From positions 1 to 21,465 of IMG/VR virus record IMGVR_UViG_3300030406_000492: 21,465 bases of DNA; one strand, given 5' to 3'. Positions within the stretch are counted from its first letter, which is position 1. Every line of letters starts with the position of its first letter. The stretch is from a virus. The notes under the pieces were generated by a model. The model saw only the letters and a program-made list of their open reading frames with translations. It was not told where the DNA came from and made no database searches. This document shows, piece after piece, positions 7,901 to 17,300 of this stretch. The translations under genes and the position numbers were made by a program.

Positions 7901-10900
7901 TCTGTTCTAAGTATATCTTGCAGAGGCATTAGTTTTGCTCCTAGAACACGCTGTAACAAGTTAGCAACTATATTACCAAAACGTCGTAACGCACTAAGAG
8001 GTTTACCTTTGGGATTTATACCTGCAAGTTGACTTCTAAATAAAGGGTTACTAAACGCTTCAGCTACAAACTCATCTACATTCTTGGACCCATATGCCGT
8101 ATCCAGGCTATCTTTAACATCATTGTATAACGTGTTAAGTTGTCTTGTAATTGGATTAGATGGTTTTTTCAGCGTAGCAGACGTAAGTGCGTGAGTAACT
8201 TCATGTAACAAGACATGAGAGTTCATTCCTCTGTCAGGGTGCAGTTCTACTGTGTTCGTCTTTGGGTCAAACAATCCAGCTGTATCTTCTGGTAAGTTTT
8301 GGTTTAACACAATTTTAGTGTCACCTATAACATTAGCTAACTTATTTCCAAGTGTGATTATCTTTGAGGGTATTATGCCGTTAGCATTAGTTTTACCAAG
8401 ATACTCAAGAGCTTTCTTTAACTCCCCTGCTTTCAACAACGCTCGCACGTCAGGGTGAAACTTTATGCTCATACCAAACACTTGGGTGCTTAATAACTTT
8501 TGTTCTTTGCTGCCCAAGTTAGCTAATATCCCGTCATCACTATTTGCATTTCTTGCGGCAATCGCTCGTTCATTTCTTTCTACGGCTTGAAGTTTTTGTA
8601 TTGTTTCATACGCAGAGGGAGCATTCTTTTGAATCCACTTTGCAGCATTATTCGCTCTTATTTGACCTGTGCCTCTACGTAGGTTCTCTGAAGCTAAAAA
8701 TAATTGGTTCACTTCAGAGATCTCCCCTACCATGCCTTGCACGTTAAAAAACTCTTTTGACGGTCTATATTTATCCACAGGTTTAACTACCTCTGTTTTG
8801 ATAATCCTACCGTACTCATCTCTTCTACCTGTTCTTTTCCCTGTTTCTGGATCTTTCTCTGACACTAATTTTATATCTTGTAGGATCATGTCGTGCGCTA
8901 TAACTTCCAAAGCATACGAGGTATTACTATACTTTTTAAGATAATCTCTAGCGGCTTCAGCAGGTCTATCGTTCTTTGCTACTTTTCTCTTGCCAATAAC
9001 TAATTCAATTAGCACCGCTTTGTCTTTTGCATTAGTTTCGTCTTCTACCTCTTTTGTGCCTCGGTAAAAGTTTTTATCTATCAAAGCCGCATCGTCAGAA
9101 GCGTTCTGTTCGAACCATGCCTTATGAGCCGTATTAAGGTTTCTAATCTTTTGTATACCTGCAACTCGTGCCTCTTCTTCTTTTTGCTTCGTAAGTGTTT
9201 CTAGAGCTGCATCAGTCTTTTTTTCTCTTTCTTCTTTTGTTAACTGCGCTTGTTGTTTTTGTATACTACGCCTTACCTCTGCCTCATCATCAATTTTTAA
9301 AGCTTCTGGTCTTTTTACTTTTGCCTTAACTTCTTTCTGTGTTTCGGCTGTCTGCTTTCTTAAATCTTTAAACCGCGTCTCTGCCTCTTGTATAGCTTTA
9401 GATCTTTCTTCTACTAAAGTCCTTTTCGTATCTGCTAACTGCTTTTTTAAATTATTTACTATGGGCGATCTAGGACCCTCCTGCGCTCTTGCTTGTTTAA
9501 TAACAGGATTAAACTCTGCATCCAAAGCATCAAGTCGTGCTTGGTAACGGTTGTTGATTGTTTTTTTAGTGTCTTCGAGAGGATCGACTAAAATCCTGCC
9601 ATCATATAGCTCGTCAATCTGGGCAGCTGCGTCCTCTTCACTAACCTCTACAGGTGTCTTTGTGGGAGTTTTAGCCACCACAGTTTTATCTTGTTGTTCT
9701 TGTGGTGCAAACCCCATTTCAGGTTCTTTACTTTCAACTTTTTCTTTTTTACCTTCGGTAACTATGGGCGCGGCTTGCTCACCCTTTTCTCGTAAAGCTT
9801 CAAGTGCTTCGACCTGTGTCATACCTTTTGGTACTGTCAGGTCATTAGTTTTCATAGCCCGTCTCATTTCGGGAGTGACAGCAAAACTTGTAGTAGATAT
9901 TCCTTCTTCATCAAGCCTAGATATCAACTTAGCTGCTGTAGGGGTAACTCCTGAGTATCGTTTTACAGGATCTGGCTCTACAGGCACATTTTTAAACTCT
10001 ATCTTCTTTTTCTTTGTCTTTTTTGTTTCTGTTTTCTTTGGTTCTTGTACTTTTGTTTCTTCTGGTATTAAAAAGTCCTCTGCTAGTGGTCCACCCAGTT
10101 CTCTTTCAAATTCAGCCTCCTCTCGTTTCTTTTTTTCCTCTATTTGTTCTTGTATCTGCTTTCTAGTTTTCTGAGCTTCAATCTCTTCTTCCTCTGTAAG
10201 GTTTCGTGGTTGTGCTTTTTTCTTCTCTAGTGTAGACTTTTCTTTTCTTTTTCTAGTAGCACCAGGTCCAGTAGTTGTGCTAGAAGCATCCACTCTATTG
10301 TCTGTAACTCCCTCAATGGCTTCGGTAATCTCTTTATCGGTTGCGCTGAAGTCCTCGCGTTGTGTATCGTCTCTAGGGCGAGTTCTACTTCCTTCGTCGT
10401 CAGTCTTTGTAACATCTGCTTTAGCTCCTCTTCTAGGTGCAATCATCTCAACAATGGTTTGCACAAACCCACCTACGCCTGCGCCATAACCGAAAGCCTC
10501 CCCAGACCCCTCGAATGTGCCTTGTTCTGGATTGTATATACCTTGCTCAATTAAGTTCTGCCCCACTGCAGCGGCATATTCCTGCAGACCCTCAACACCT
10601 GCTTCCTGTAGTATACGCCCCCCTTTATCATAGATGTCGTCCGCAGCGGTTTTACCTAAACCTCCTCTTAACTTATTAAGTATCCTAGTGGGAGATATAA
10701 GTTCGGATAATCCCACTCCTGCTCCCAATACAGCGGCTCTTGTTCTCTCTCCTTCGGTAGCCTCTGACTCTCTAGCTCGCTCACTAGCTTCACCTGCACC
10801 TGCTGTGACTGCTAGCCCTGCACCCGCAAGAGGGTTTATTGCGGCTGTACCAAGAATACCACCAAAAGATCCTAAGGCTTCTGCAAACTTACGTGGTACA

Positions 10901-11286
10901 GCAGACGCTCCATAGCCTATATTTACATCAGGGGCAAGGTAGTCCTGTATCCCTTCTCCAACAGATTTTATACCTCTACGTACAGGGTCTTCTAAAACTT
11001 CAGGTAGTATACCCGCTGCGCCTAACGCACCACTTTCTAATACACCTGCTATACCGCTACCAAGACCTTTTACCACTTCACCTGCTTGGTCAGCTATGGT
11101 TCCAGGTCTCTTTCTTTTTGCCTCGCGTATAGCAGCGAAAGCTCTTTGTGTAGGACTTAATGTGTCTTCTTCTTTGTCGGATTGTCCTGACGCAAGTATA
11201 CCTATAAGATCGTCAATAGTTGCTCCCTCTGGGCCTTCTACCCGTATCGGAGTGCCGTCTTTTTTGTATATCTCGTAAGTAGGCAT
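4906..11286 (-). CDS. Giant polyvalent internal virion/ejection protein with HExxH metallopeptidase motif
   Basis: A 2126-residue multi-domain protein of the polyvalent type that phages package and inject. The first 35 residues form a short conserved-looking module (YEIYKKDGTPIRVEGPEGAT). Residues ~60-290 are Gly/Ala-rich and hydrophobic, suggesting membrane interaction. Residues ~290-720 are highly charged and largely coiled coil. A zincin motif HEVTH sits at 1028-1032, followed by E1076 in DEFVAEAFSN, a plausible third zinc ligand. The C-terminal ~900 residues are mostly helical; the part around 1680-1800 recalls large-polyvalent-protein-associated (LPD) domains, and ~1840-1872 is hydrophobic. 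It is longer than T7 gp16 (about 1300 residues), which does a comparable ejection job. AGGAG precedes the ATG by about 6 bases. Protease activity and ejection are inferred, not shown. Confidence 0.8.
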   Translation of the reverse strand: MPTYEIYKKDGTPIRVEGPEGATIDDLIGILASGQSDKEEDTLSPTQRAFAAIREAKRKRPGTIADQAGEVVKGLGSGIAGVLESGALGAAGILPEVLEDPVRRGIKSVGEGIQDYLAPDVNIGYGASAVPRKFAEALGSFGGILGTAAINPLAGAGLAVTAGAGEASERARESEATEGERTRAAVLGAGVGLSELISPTRILNKLRGGLGKTAADDIYDKGGRILQEAGVEGLQEYAAAVGQNLIEQGIYNPEQGTFEGSGEAFGYGAGVGGFVQTIVEMIAPRRGAKADVTKTDDEGSRTRPRDDTQREDFSATDKEITEAIEGVTDNRVDASSTTTGPGATRKRKEKSTLEKKKAQPRNLTEEEEIEAQKTRKQIQEQIEEKKKREEAEFERELGGPLAEDFLIPEETKVQEPKKTETKKTKKKKIEFKNVPVEPDPVKRYSGVTPTAAKLISRLDEEGISTTSFAVTPEMRRAMKTNDLTVPKGMTQVEALEALREKGEQAAPIVTEGKKEKVESKEPEMGFAPQEQQDKTVVAKTPTKTPVEVSEEDAAAQIDELYDGRILVDPLEDTKKTINNRYQARLDALDAEFNPVIKQARAQEGPRSPIVNNLKKQLADTKRTLVEERSKAIQEAETRFKDLRKQTAETQKEVKAKVKRPEALKIDDEAEVRRSIQKQQAQLTKEEREKKTDAALETLTKQKEEEARVAGIQKIRNLNTAHKAWFEQNASDDAALIDKNFYRGTKEVEDETNAKDKAVLIELVIGKRKVAKNDRPAEAARDYLKKYSNTSYALEVIAHDMILQDIKLVSEKDPETGKRTGRRDEYGRIIKTEVVKPVDKYRPSKEFFNVQGMVGEISEVNQLFLASENLRRGTGQIRANNAAKWIQKNAPSAYETIQKLQAVERNERAIAARNANSDDGILANLGSKEQKLLSTQVFGMSIKFHPDVRALLKAGELKKALEYLGKTNANGIIPSKIITLGNKLANVIGDTKIVLNQNLPEDTAGLFDPKTNTVELHPDRGMNSHVLLHEVTHALTSATLKKPSNPITRQLNTLYNDVKDSLDTAYGSKNVDEFVAEAFSNPLFRSQLAGINPKGKPLSALRRFGNIVANLLQRVLGAKLMPLQDILRTDSALNTVDPLIESILEPAPNSRNASVYRMASDQAGVRNVLKSLGQQAKQKAMTSTEKIEWLDKFSEVVYKLKNYLQQFVLGFTDSLVIGDLADRNGFKGLGAKLNDALLRQRGGLDTANRTFDDAIRKVMNILKNNDGMESLLNDLIYDETFGATIWQIDPLGKRPTDADLASRYDKQQAIIDQLNKKFGKDKWKEVYDTQRKFYQSNFKRLKKILFGKIDKEMEGNEESKTKIKTIFEEIFKDKELEIYFPLVRQGTYKISYIAADAEARGLKDPLVVELVSSKREMDRRAAQIEAEGLADGEVRVDETQSVFNEYMRKNAPPSSFVRQVMDIIDESKLGNKADGLKESVVELFINTLPETSYAKSLQRRTGNPGHGKNMLEAFRIKGFNLGRDVVKLEYSAEIAGIESEILSLSKEPQLKTNKYAQNIAKELLDRSKFARTGANYKELEKWFKNANQGAFLYTIGFNVSSAVVNLSQIPLFVYPYLGAEHGYLKSGKAIANAYRRVANAKNSLDNYFEVANGKYVLKKDLKSVTGVDLPAKEVQELKKFATLVEVAQSRGQLTRSFIVDALGLDEAGRRKTGDWRSFMNNTVAISAIPFNQAERLNRQVTLMASYELALEKGMSEQDAALKALRQTQETNGGAVLETAPRWAQQGLGRVALMYKSYGIRMYTTMLQTSKDYLDNMFAPVDGETPAQKTERLEAKRVARNKLIGVHASALFFAGAQGIPLYGAFEVLANLFLLDDEEEDFDSIVRSFVGEQGFKGAINSMTGVDVATRIRLTGLLLNENRYNRDASLEETLFFMFGGPAYSTVKRIEQGFRDVGNGQLERATENFLPPGLANIYKVVPTPVSGRLTEEGYATRRGDPIFDDVTGGDLAGILFGFPPVEYTNTMEKNNIKKGIDKAVNEKKSKILKKYYTAVRSGNTQEMNKALKEMMDHNKRHPLSSITGDSVKKSMQRHIEQSKNIQQHNGISISSSNKNLILLHEQQFDDDYTFF

Positions 11287-11294
11287 TACCTCTC

Positions 11295-12689
11295 CTATAC
11301 TACTTTAGGAGCTTTAGTTCTATCTATCCCCGTGGACTCTGAATATAGTCTGTTCTGTATGGCTTTTAGTTGCGCTATCAATCCTATGTTATCTTCTGAC
11401 TTAAAAGCCTGCGCTCGTTCTTCAATAGCAGCTCTTATAAGCTGTCTATGCGCCTCTAGCTCTTCTTGTAAAGATTCATCTTCAGCAGCTTCCCTCTCCA
11501 ATGCAGAGTAAGCTAATCCTAAAGGCGTGTTCATAACTTCATCAGTAATTTCTTTTAGTTGTTTTTGAAGTTTCTCTGCTTGTGTTAACAACTTATTGTA
11601 CGCTGCAGTATCTTTGCCAACCGTAGCTAGAGTTGTCTGCGCTTTAGCGGTCTCTTCTTGTATATCAAGTTGCCTGTCTTTTTGGTCGTTTAATAGTAAT
11701 AATTGTGATCTACGTAGGTCTGTTCTAGCCATATTCTTAAAACCGCCTGGGGCTGTAGCTATATTAACAAGCCGTGCAAATGCGTCATCCTTCTCTTTTT
11801 TTGTTGCCCCCTTGTCAACAGTAGGAGTCGTGGTTACAGTGGGTGCAGTATCTTTATCTAAATCTAGCTTTTTATCTTCTTTTTTAGGCTCTTCCTTCTT
11901 TGGCTTCGGCTCTTCATCTTTTAACATCTGCGAACCAAGAAGACCTGCCACACCTAAACTTTGAGCTGTCCTAGCTGGAGAGAATTTTCTAGGAATATTT
12001 TTAACACCTGGCCCTATAAATTCAGGTGTTTGTTTATATGCAGGTTTACTATACAGCTTCTGAATACCTCGTTGCGCCATACCTGCTAGACCTTTTGCAG
12101 CGGGTGCGCCTAGTTTTAACGCTCCCAAACCTGCTCTTACCAATCCACCTCCAGGGACAAGTATAAAACCGAGAGACGCAAGTTCTGCAGGTGACATACC
12201 TAAAACACTATACTCGTCACCAAATAGGAAATCTTTTACGCCTCCACCCTCTTGATACCCTACAACTCCACCTTGAGCCATTGCTTTCATGTTAGGTCTA
12301 TTTACGCCCCCCAACCCACGACTCATTACTTTTTGTAGATTTCTGTTAGCGGTTCGTTGTTTATTAGCCAACACCTGTGCCACAGCCATCGCTTTTTCTT
12401 GTTGACTGGGCAGACCCATTTCTTGACGGCTTTGTTCTACCAATTTATTCTCGTTTTGACTTTTTACAGTATTTGGGTCTCCTTGTTGCGCTAACATTAG
12501 GGCATTTTTAGAGTCATTTTTTCTTTTTATTGCGTCTTGTACGGCTAATAACTCTATTAAGTCAGGACTTATACCCCTACGCAATGATTGCATACCTTGC
12601 ATATTCATGCCTTGAAGCTGTTGTTCGGGTAGCATACTAAAAGCATCCGCTTTTTTGTTCATAGTTCTATTTATGTCCATCAAGCTCAT
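11295..12689 (-). CDS. Putative internal virion protein, Gly-rich motif plus coiled coil
   Basis: A 464-residue protein of unrecognised family. Residues 1-130 are polar, Gln/Met/Lys-rich and helical. Residues 136-150 carry the Gly-rich motif AMAQGGVVGYQEGGG, of a kind often seen in structural proteins of environmental phages. About 160-215 is a hydrophobic Gly/Ala/Leu stretch that could associate with membrane. About 260-300 is a Lys/Glu/Thr-rich disordered linker, and about 310-450 is predicted coiled coil with many Q/E/K. It begins with a 4-base ATGA overlap with the preceding gene, has a strong GGAGGGG ribosome-binding site, and ends 8 bases before the giant polyvalent protein. Position and composition suggest an internal or ejected virion protein. 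Confidence 0.7.
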   Translation of the reverse strand: MSLMDINRTMNKKADAFSMLPEQQLQGMNMQGMQSLRRGISPDLIELLAVQDAIKRKNDSKNALMLAQQGDPNTVKSQNENKLVEQSRQEMGLPSQQEKAMAVAQVLANKQRTANRNLQKVMSRGLGGVNRPNMKAMAQGGVVGYQEGGGVKDFLFGDEYSVLGMSPAELASLGFILVPGGGLVRAGLGALKLGAPAAKGLAGMAQRGIQKLYSKPAYKQTPEFIGPGVKNIPRKFSPARTAQSLGVAGLLGSQMLKDEEPKPKKEEPKKEDKKLDLDKDTAPTVTTTPTVDKGATKKEKDDAFARLVNIATAPGGFKNMARTDLRRSQLLLLNDQKDRQLDIQEETAKAQTTLATVGKDTAAYNKLLTQAEKLQKQLKEITDEVMNTPLGLAYSALEREAAEDESLQEELEAHRQLIRAAIEERAQAFKSEDNIGLIAQLKAIQNRLYSESTGIDRTKAPKVV

Positions 12690-13540
12690 TCATCCCCTCC
12701 AAACGTTTTCTGGTAGTAATCAATAAACGCATCTGTTAGAGCCGCAAGATTACCTGCTCCTGCTGTAAATGTGCTTAATGGTGAAGGTTGTGCGTATGTA
12801 TATGACTTAGTGGCTAGTGGTAGTCCTTGTAGTAACGATTGCATGTACTGTACTTGCTTATATGGAAAGTCACGCTCTTCTTCAAACTGTAGTCTGTCAG
12901 CTGTTATACCTTCAGATTCTATAGCTCGTTGATCTGCACCCAAATCAGCCTGTCTAGCTAGAGCAGCTAATCCAAACTTGTTTATATCTTCTTGTACGCC
13001 TCGCTCTCTATCTTGTTCAATATTAAATTGTTTCATGGCTTGGCTAAATGCGTCTGAATACCCTTTTCCTGTAATCGCTGCTAGGTTTTGTTGTAGGTTT
13101 CTATCTCTTTCAGCGTCTATTATAGCCTGTCTACTACCACCAAACGCTCCTGCTTGAGTAAGCTTTGATCGGTCAGCAAGTGCTGATATGTTAGACTGCC
13201 TTCGTGCCTCCTCTATTTGCGGGGCTAAAGCGGCTTCTAAGAAGGGGTTCATATACTGTGTGGCTATACCACCTGTAAATGTCTTGGGAGTAAACGAACC
13301 CATTTCATCTGTAGGTATATTAATACTACCAATACCCTCAAATGCTTTTGTTTGTAAATCTGATGGACCTGCAGTAAGAGGACCCATATACGCCTGATAA
13401 GGCTCGCTAGCTATACCTGCGCCTCTACCTAACATTTCTGTTACATATGGACCCACGTACGGTGACAAGTTAGACTCTACACCTGTTGCTTCACCGAAAT
13501 TTGGGTCAGTTAGTTCTACATCTGATAAAGGACTAGCCAT
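12686..13540 (-). CDS. Putative internal virion protein (helical, T7 gp14-like size and position)
   Basis: A 284-residue, mainly helical protein without a signal peptide. The N-terminal 80 residues are Pro/Gly-rich (SPYVGPYVTEMLGRG), followed by a long Ala/Gln/Arg-rich region (about 100-220) with an AGAFGGSRQAI segment and many charged residues suited to coiled coil. The last 40 residues contain a short Ala/Leu stretch. I know this type from many uncultured phage genomes as an unnamed virion-associated protein. Its place between other large internal proteins resembles the T7 internal core protein cluster, but homology to gp14 is not demonstrated. GGAG lies 6 bases before the ATG; it overlaps the next gene by 4 bases. 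Confidence 0.72.
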   Translation of the reverse strand: MASPLSDVELTDPNFGEATGVESNLSPYVGPYVTEMLGRGAGIASEPYQAYMGPLTAGPSDLQTKAFEGIGSINIPTDEMGSFTPKTFTGGIATQYMNPFLEAALAPQIEEARRQSNISALADRSKLTQAGAFGGSRQAIIDAERDRNLQQNLAAITGKGYSDAFSQAMKQFNIEQDRERGVQEDINKFGLAALARQADLGADQRAIESEGITADRLQFEEERDFPYKQVQYMQSLLQGLPLATKSYTYAQPSPLSTFTAGAGNLAALTDAFIDYYQKTFGGDE

Positions 13541-13549
13541 AATATTCTC

Positions 13550-14392
13550 CTACGTTGGAAGAAAGTCTTCTGGATCAATTTCGGGGGCTTGTTTCTTAGT
13601 CCCTGTCCTTGCCATTCGCACTTCATCCATCATGTTTTCTAATGTTTTCGCGCCCGCATCAGAGTTACCATTACCTAAATGACTAACAACATCTGCAGGG
13701 ATTACAAACTCACCATCACTTAACATAGCAGGTTGTTCCCCATCTATCATAGCGGGTATTTCATCTGCCATACCATCTGTAGCTCCATCTAAATACATAC
13801 CTTGTTTTTTAGCAGTAGCAATACCACCCTCTGCCATAAACGTTGTCGCTGTGCGATCTTGAGCAGGATTAGCTAAATTTACAGCCTGTAGTCCCTTTGC
13901 TTCAGTTGCGGCTGCCGCCATCGCAGCTTCTTTATCTTCATCAGGCACAAACTGCATATCTGTAAAGTATCTTTGCCCTCCACTTCCAGGTCTTCTTGCA
14001 GGGTCAAATGTCCCAGGAACTTGTGATCGTATACCTCTGTATCTGGGTATACTGCCCTGATAGCCTGAAACGGGAGGTTCTCCTGTAAAAAGTCCAGGGG
14101 CAAATAAGGAACCTAACCCTCCTATACCCATAGCAGCGAGGTTTATGTAGTCCGAAGTAGAGGGAGTTGATCCCGTGCTTGTTTCAGAGGGAAAAAATTG
14201 TTGGACGAAGTCTATAGGTTTCTGAACAAAATCAGGAACGCCATAATTGCTTGATGTTCGAGCAGACGTACCACCTGTTGAAGTAACAAAGTCAGGTGTA
14301 CCAAGGTTTGAATACGGTGTACCACTGCTACCTCCTTTACGAGATTTTGACCCCGTAGTTGAAGAGCCAAGATTCTGCCACCAGCTAGCCAT
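13550..14392 (-). CDS. Phage structural protein with conserved 'DGEFVIPADVVS' C-terminal module
   Basis: A 280-residue protein. Residues 1-80 are Ser/Thr/Gly-rich and probably disordered, with two PDFV motifs; about 85-105 is a Gly/Leu hydrophobic patch (MGIGGLGSLFAPGLF). The C-terminal part (186-264) holds the distinctive module FMAEGGIA ... DGMADEIPAMIDG ... LSDGEFVIPADVVSHLGNG ... DAGAKTLENMMDEVR. I recognise this module as recurring in tail, tape-measure-like and internal proteins of many unrelated phages, where its function is unknown. It is translationally coupled to the SleB-domain protein (TAATG overlap at 14392) and is followed by another putative internal protein after 9 bases. A virion-associated role is likely; the specific role is unknown. 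Confidence 0.72.
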   Translation of the reverse strand: MASWWQNLGSSTTGSKSRKGGSSGTPYSNLGTPDFVTSTGGTSARTSSNYGVPDFVQKPIDFVQQFFPSETSTGSTPSTSDYINLAAMGIGGLGSLFAPGLFTGEPPVSGYQGSIPRYRGIRSQVPGTFDPARRPGSGGQRYFTDMQFVPDEDKEAAMAAAATEAKGLQAVNLANPAQDRTATTFMAEGGIATAKKQGMYLDGATDGMADEIPAMIDGEQPAMLSDGEFVIPADVVSHLGNGNSDAGAKTLENMMDEVRMARTGTKKQAPEIDPEDFLPT

Positions 14393-17300
14393 TATCCGAT
14401 GTTCCTAAGTAGTTTGAGTAAGTTATCAGTGCTATCTCCACCTGTTCTGTTAACTGGACTAGGTTCTAAAAGTTCTTCCATATCTTCGTCAATACTTCTA
14501 TTTATACTATCTTCGTATGGAGTACGCAACATTCTTCTTTGTTCGGGAGTCGCAAAAATATCTTCAAAATCGTAAAAATACTCTATATCTGCGGTCTCTG
14601 GAGGGTCTACCCGCACTTGTTGAAGACCCGCAAGTTGTGCTATCCCCTGAGTGGGGCTTATAGGAAGATTAAAAGAAGGAACATCTGTTGCCGTGTCTGT
14701 AGCGGTATCTATAGCCGTGTCTATAGCTGTGTCTGTGGCTGTATCCGTGGCTGTATCCGTGGCTGTGTCAACCAAATTCGCCACATCCGTGACCGCTGCT
14801 ATATCGGCATCAGTAACAAAGTTTGTCGGTTTGTTTAATATGTCAGCTACAACTTCAGCCGCTATGTCAGGTGTGGGTTTGGCATCTATTTGACCTGTAC
14901 CCAACACATCAGCGGTTGTTGTAGGAGTTGTAGGCTTTTTATCTATATTATCGGCAACTTCTGCTACATCTACTGTCTCCACAGCACCTGTGTTACCTCC
15001 AAATATATGGCTGTCTATTTTTGTTCCACCACTTTTGTGTTCAGATAGTAGTTGGTCGCCCCAAGACGGATTAGCCACATCAGGATTCCAATAGTGCGTG
15101 GCTCCCTCTGTGGGATCTTTGACTTTACCTTTTAGTATGTCATTTACAAGTTTTTCAGCTCTTTTGTACTCAGGACTACTTTTACTTTTTTGGTGTAACA
15201 AGTTACCGCCTTGATCTAAACTATTATAAGTAGAGAATTGATATGGAGCTTTTACAACTTCTGTTAAAGTATCTCCAAAACCACCATCTTTATACCTGTT
15301 TAGTATAGTGTGCGCCACTGCTGCCTGCCCTGCATCGGACTCACCTGCAGCCTCACCTATTATAGTACGTATCCAAGCTTCTTTATCTGCGGGAGATATG
15401 TCTTTACTCACAGTATCAACTTGTGCGGTTTCTGTCACACTGACTGGCGCAGTTGGAGTGCCTACAAACTCACCTTCAGGGGCTAGTATCTCATTCTCTA
15501 CGTAATTTCTGTCTTCTAAACTTAACGTGCCTTTTTCATACTTTGATGTTAACGCATCATTTATGCCACTTAAAGTGTTAGCTACCGTAACAGCTCCTCC
15601 TTGCCCTGCCGCACCTAAAAGAAATGATGCTCCAGTTTCTGTTTTTGGATAGATGCCAAAATCTCTCAAAGCTTTTTCAGTTATTGCTGTTTGACCTGCT
15701 TCGGTAAGTCCACCAACCCCAGTCGCTGCAGTTATATTTACAGGTATTCCTATGGCTTTTCGTTGTTTGGGAGTTAGTTTAGTATACAAATCACCAATGG
15801 TTTTTACATTTAAAGTCCCAAGAGCTGCCTTTGCAGTCACTAGATCTCCAACGGCTTCTAAACTACCAGCTGCTAGGGTATATTTAAAAAATTGCTTCTT
15901 TAGAGCTTCTTTGGCATTTTTTGATTTTTCTTCGAAAGTGTTTCCTTTTGCGTCAGCCAACATGGTCTGCCACCCCACATTTTCTGCTAACGTTCCATTA
16001 TCAATCGCTGTTTGTATTTCTTGATCTAACCTTCGTGATGAATCTGCTTGTCCTTCAGCCACACCAAGGGCGGTAGTTATCGCAGGTCCTAGCACAGGGC
16101 CAGTAAGGTAGAGAACTGCTATATCTGTAAATACATCACCAAATTCTTCAGAAGCATTTAAAAATGTGGCAAACTTGTCTGTACCATAAGGTCTTCCTAA
16201 CATATCCAATGCCTCTTCGCCCCCAGGAAGAGCTGTGGTAAATTCCATACCTTCAGCAGGTAAAGCATCACGTCTTCTTCTTAGTAAATCTCCGCTAATT
16301 TTTTCTTTTTGATCTTCACTTTTTCCATCTAACCAAGCAACCACGTTACCTGTTTTATCTCTAAGAAATCTGGTAGGGTCTTTATCGAATAGTTCTCTAA
16401 ATTTATTTACAGTCGCATCGCCAATATTTGCAGTGCCTTCGACTTGTAATGCAATCGCCTCTAAAGTCCCTGAAGACACACTATAACCAAACCCTGCTAG
16501 ATTCTTCTTTGCATCATCTATTATTCTTTTACTTACTTCACTTACCTTGGGAGTTTCTTCTCCTAATATACCTGCTAATTGACTCTTAAAATCATCATCG
16601 GTCGTTTCAGGTCCAATTCCTGCGCCCACAGGTCCTTTAAAAGTCTTTGGGTCGTCTAATATTTCTTTTTCCGATAAAGATCTAGTAGGAGCTACTCTTT
16701 TTTCATAATCAGATATAAGTTTAGCTATATCAGAAGACCTACCTAATTCTATACCTGTAGTTCTTAATATCTCTTTTCTTACCTCGTCTGAGATAAAGTC
16801 AGATTCTAAATTTTGAGGTGAGTACGGTAAATCTTCTTCTATAATACCTGTGCCTGTTCTTTTTTTATACTCATCTATCAATCTAGCTATGTCAGAAGGT
16901 TTACCTAATTCTATACCTGTAGTGCTTGATATTTTATCTAGCATTTTTGCATCAGGTAACACTGCTTCAGTTAAGAACTCTCCTGTATCCATAGGCAGTT
17001 CTTCTACAGGGTCTATGAAGTCTTTGACTTTTGTCTTTACAAGGTCGCGTAAGTCAGCTGTAGCTGTGTTGCCCAGCTCTTGGTTTATAGCATCATAGAC
17101 ATTCTCACCTTTTGCACCCGCAACCAACGCTGTAGAAACAAGTTTAGATACATCTCCAAGAGCTTCAGGAGTTAATTTGTTCCCCCTCTCCAGTACAGGA
17201 TTAATAATTGTATCTGATATTGCAGCTATAGATGCAGCTTTTACACCATCCTCACCCATAATTTCTGCTGATATGCCTGTTTTTAAAGACTTATCTAGTG

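Noticed and set aside
9551-10174. 207-codon open frame on the + strand inside the giant gene
   Set aside because: It is antisense to the Lys/Glu-rich coiled-coil region, which gives a Ser/Phe/Val-rich translation without domain pattern, and it lies within a much longer convincing gene.
14687-14770. Possible CRISPR-like array
   Set aside because: The units are contiguous 12-mers without spacers and encode an in-frame protein repeat.
14539-14893. Two + strand open frames with Val-Ala-Val-Ser repeats or Cys-rich repeats
   Set aside because: They are the reverse reading of the 12-bp coding repeat; the - strand gene is continuous and has a recognisable hydrolase domain.
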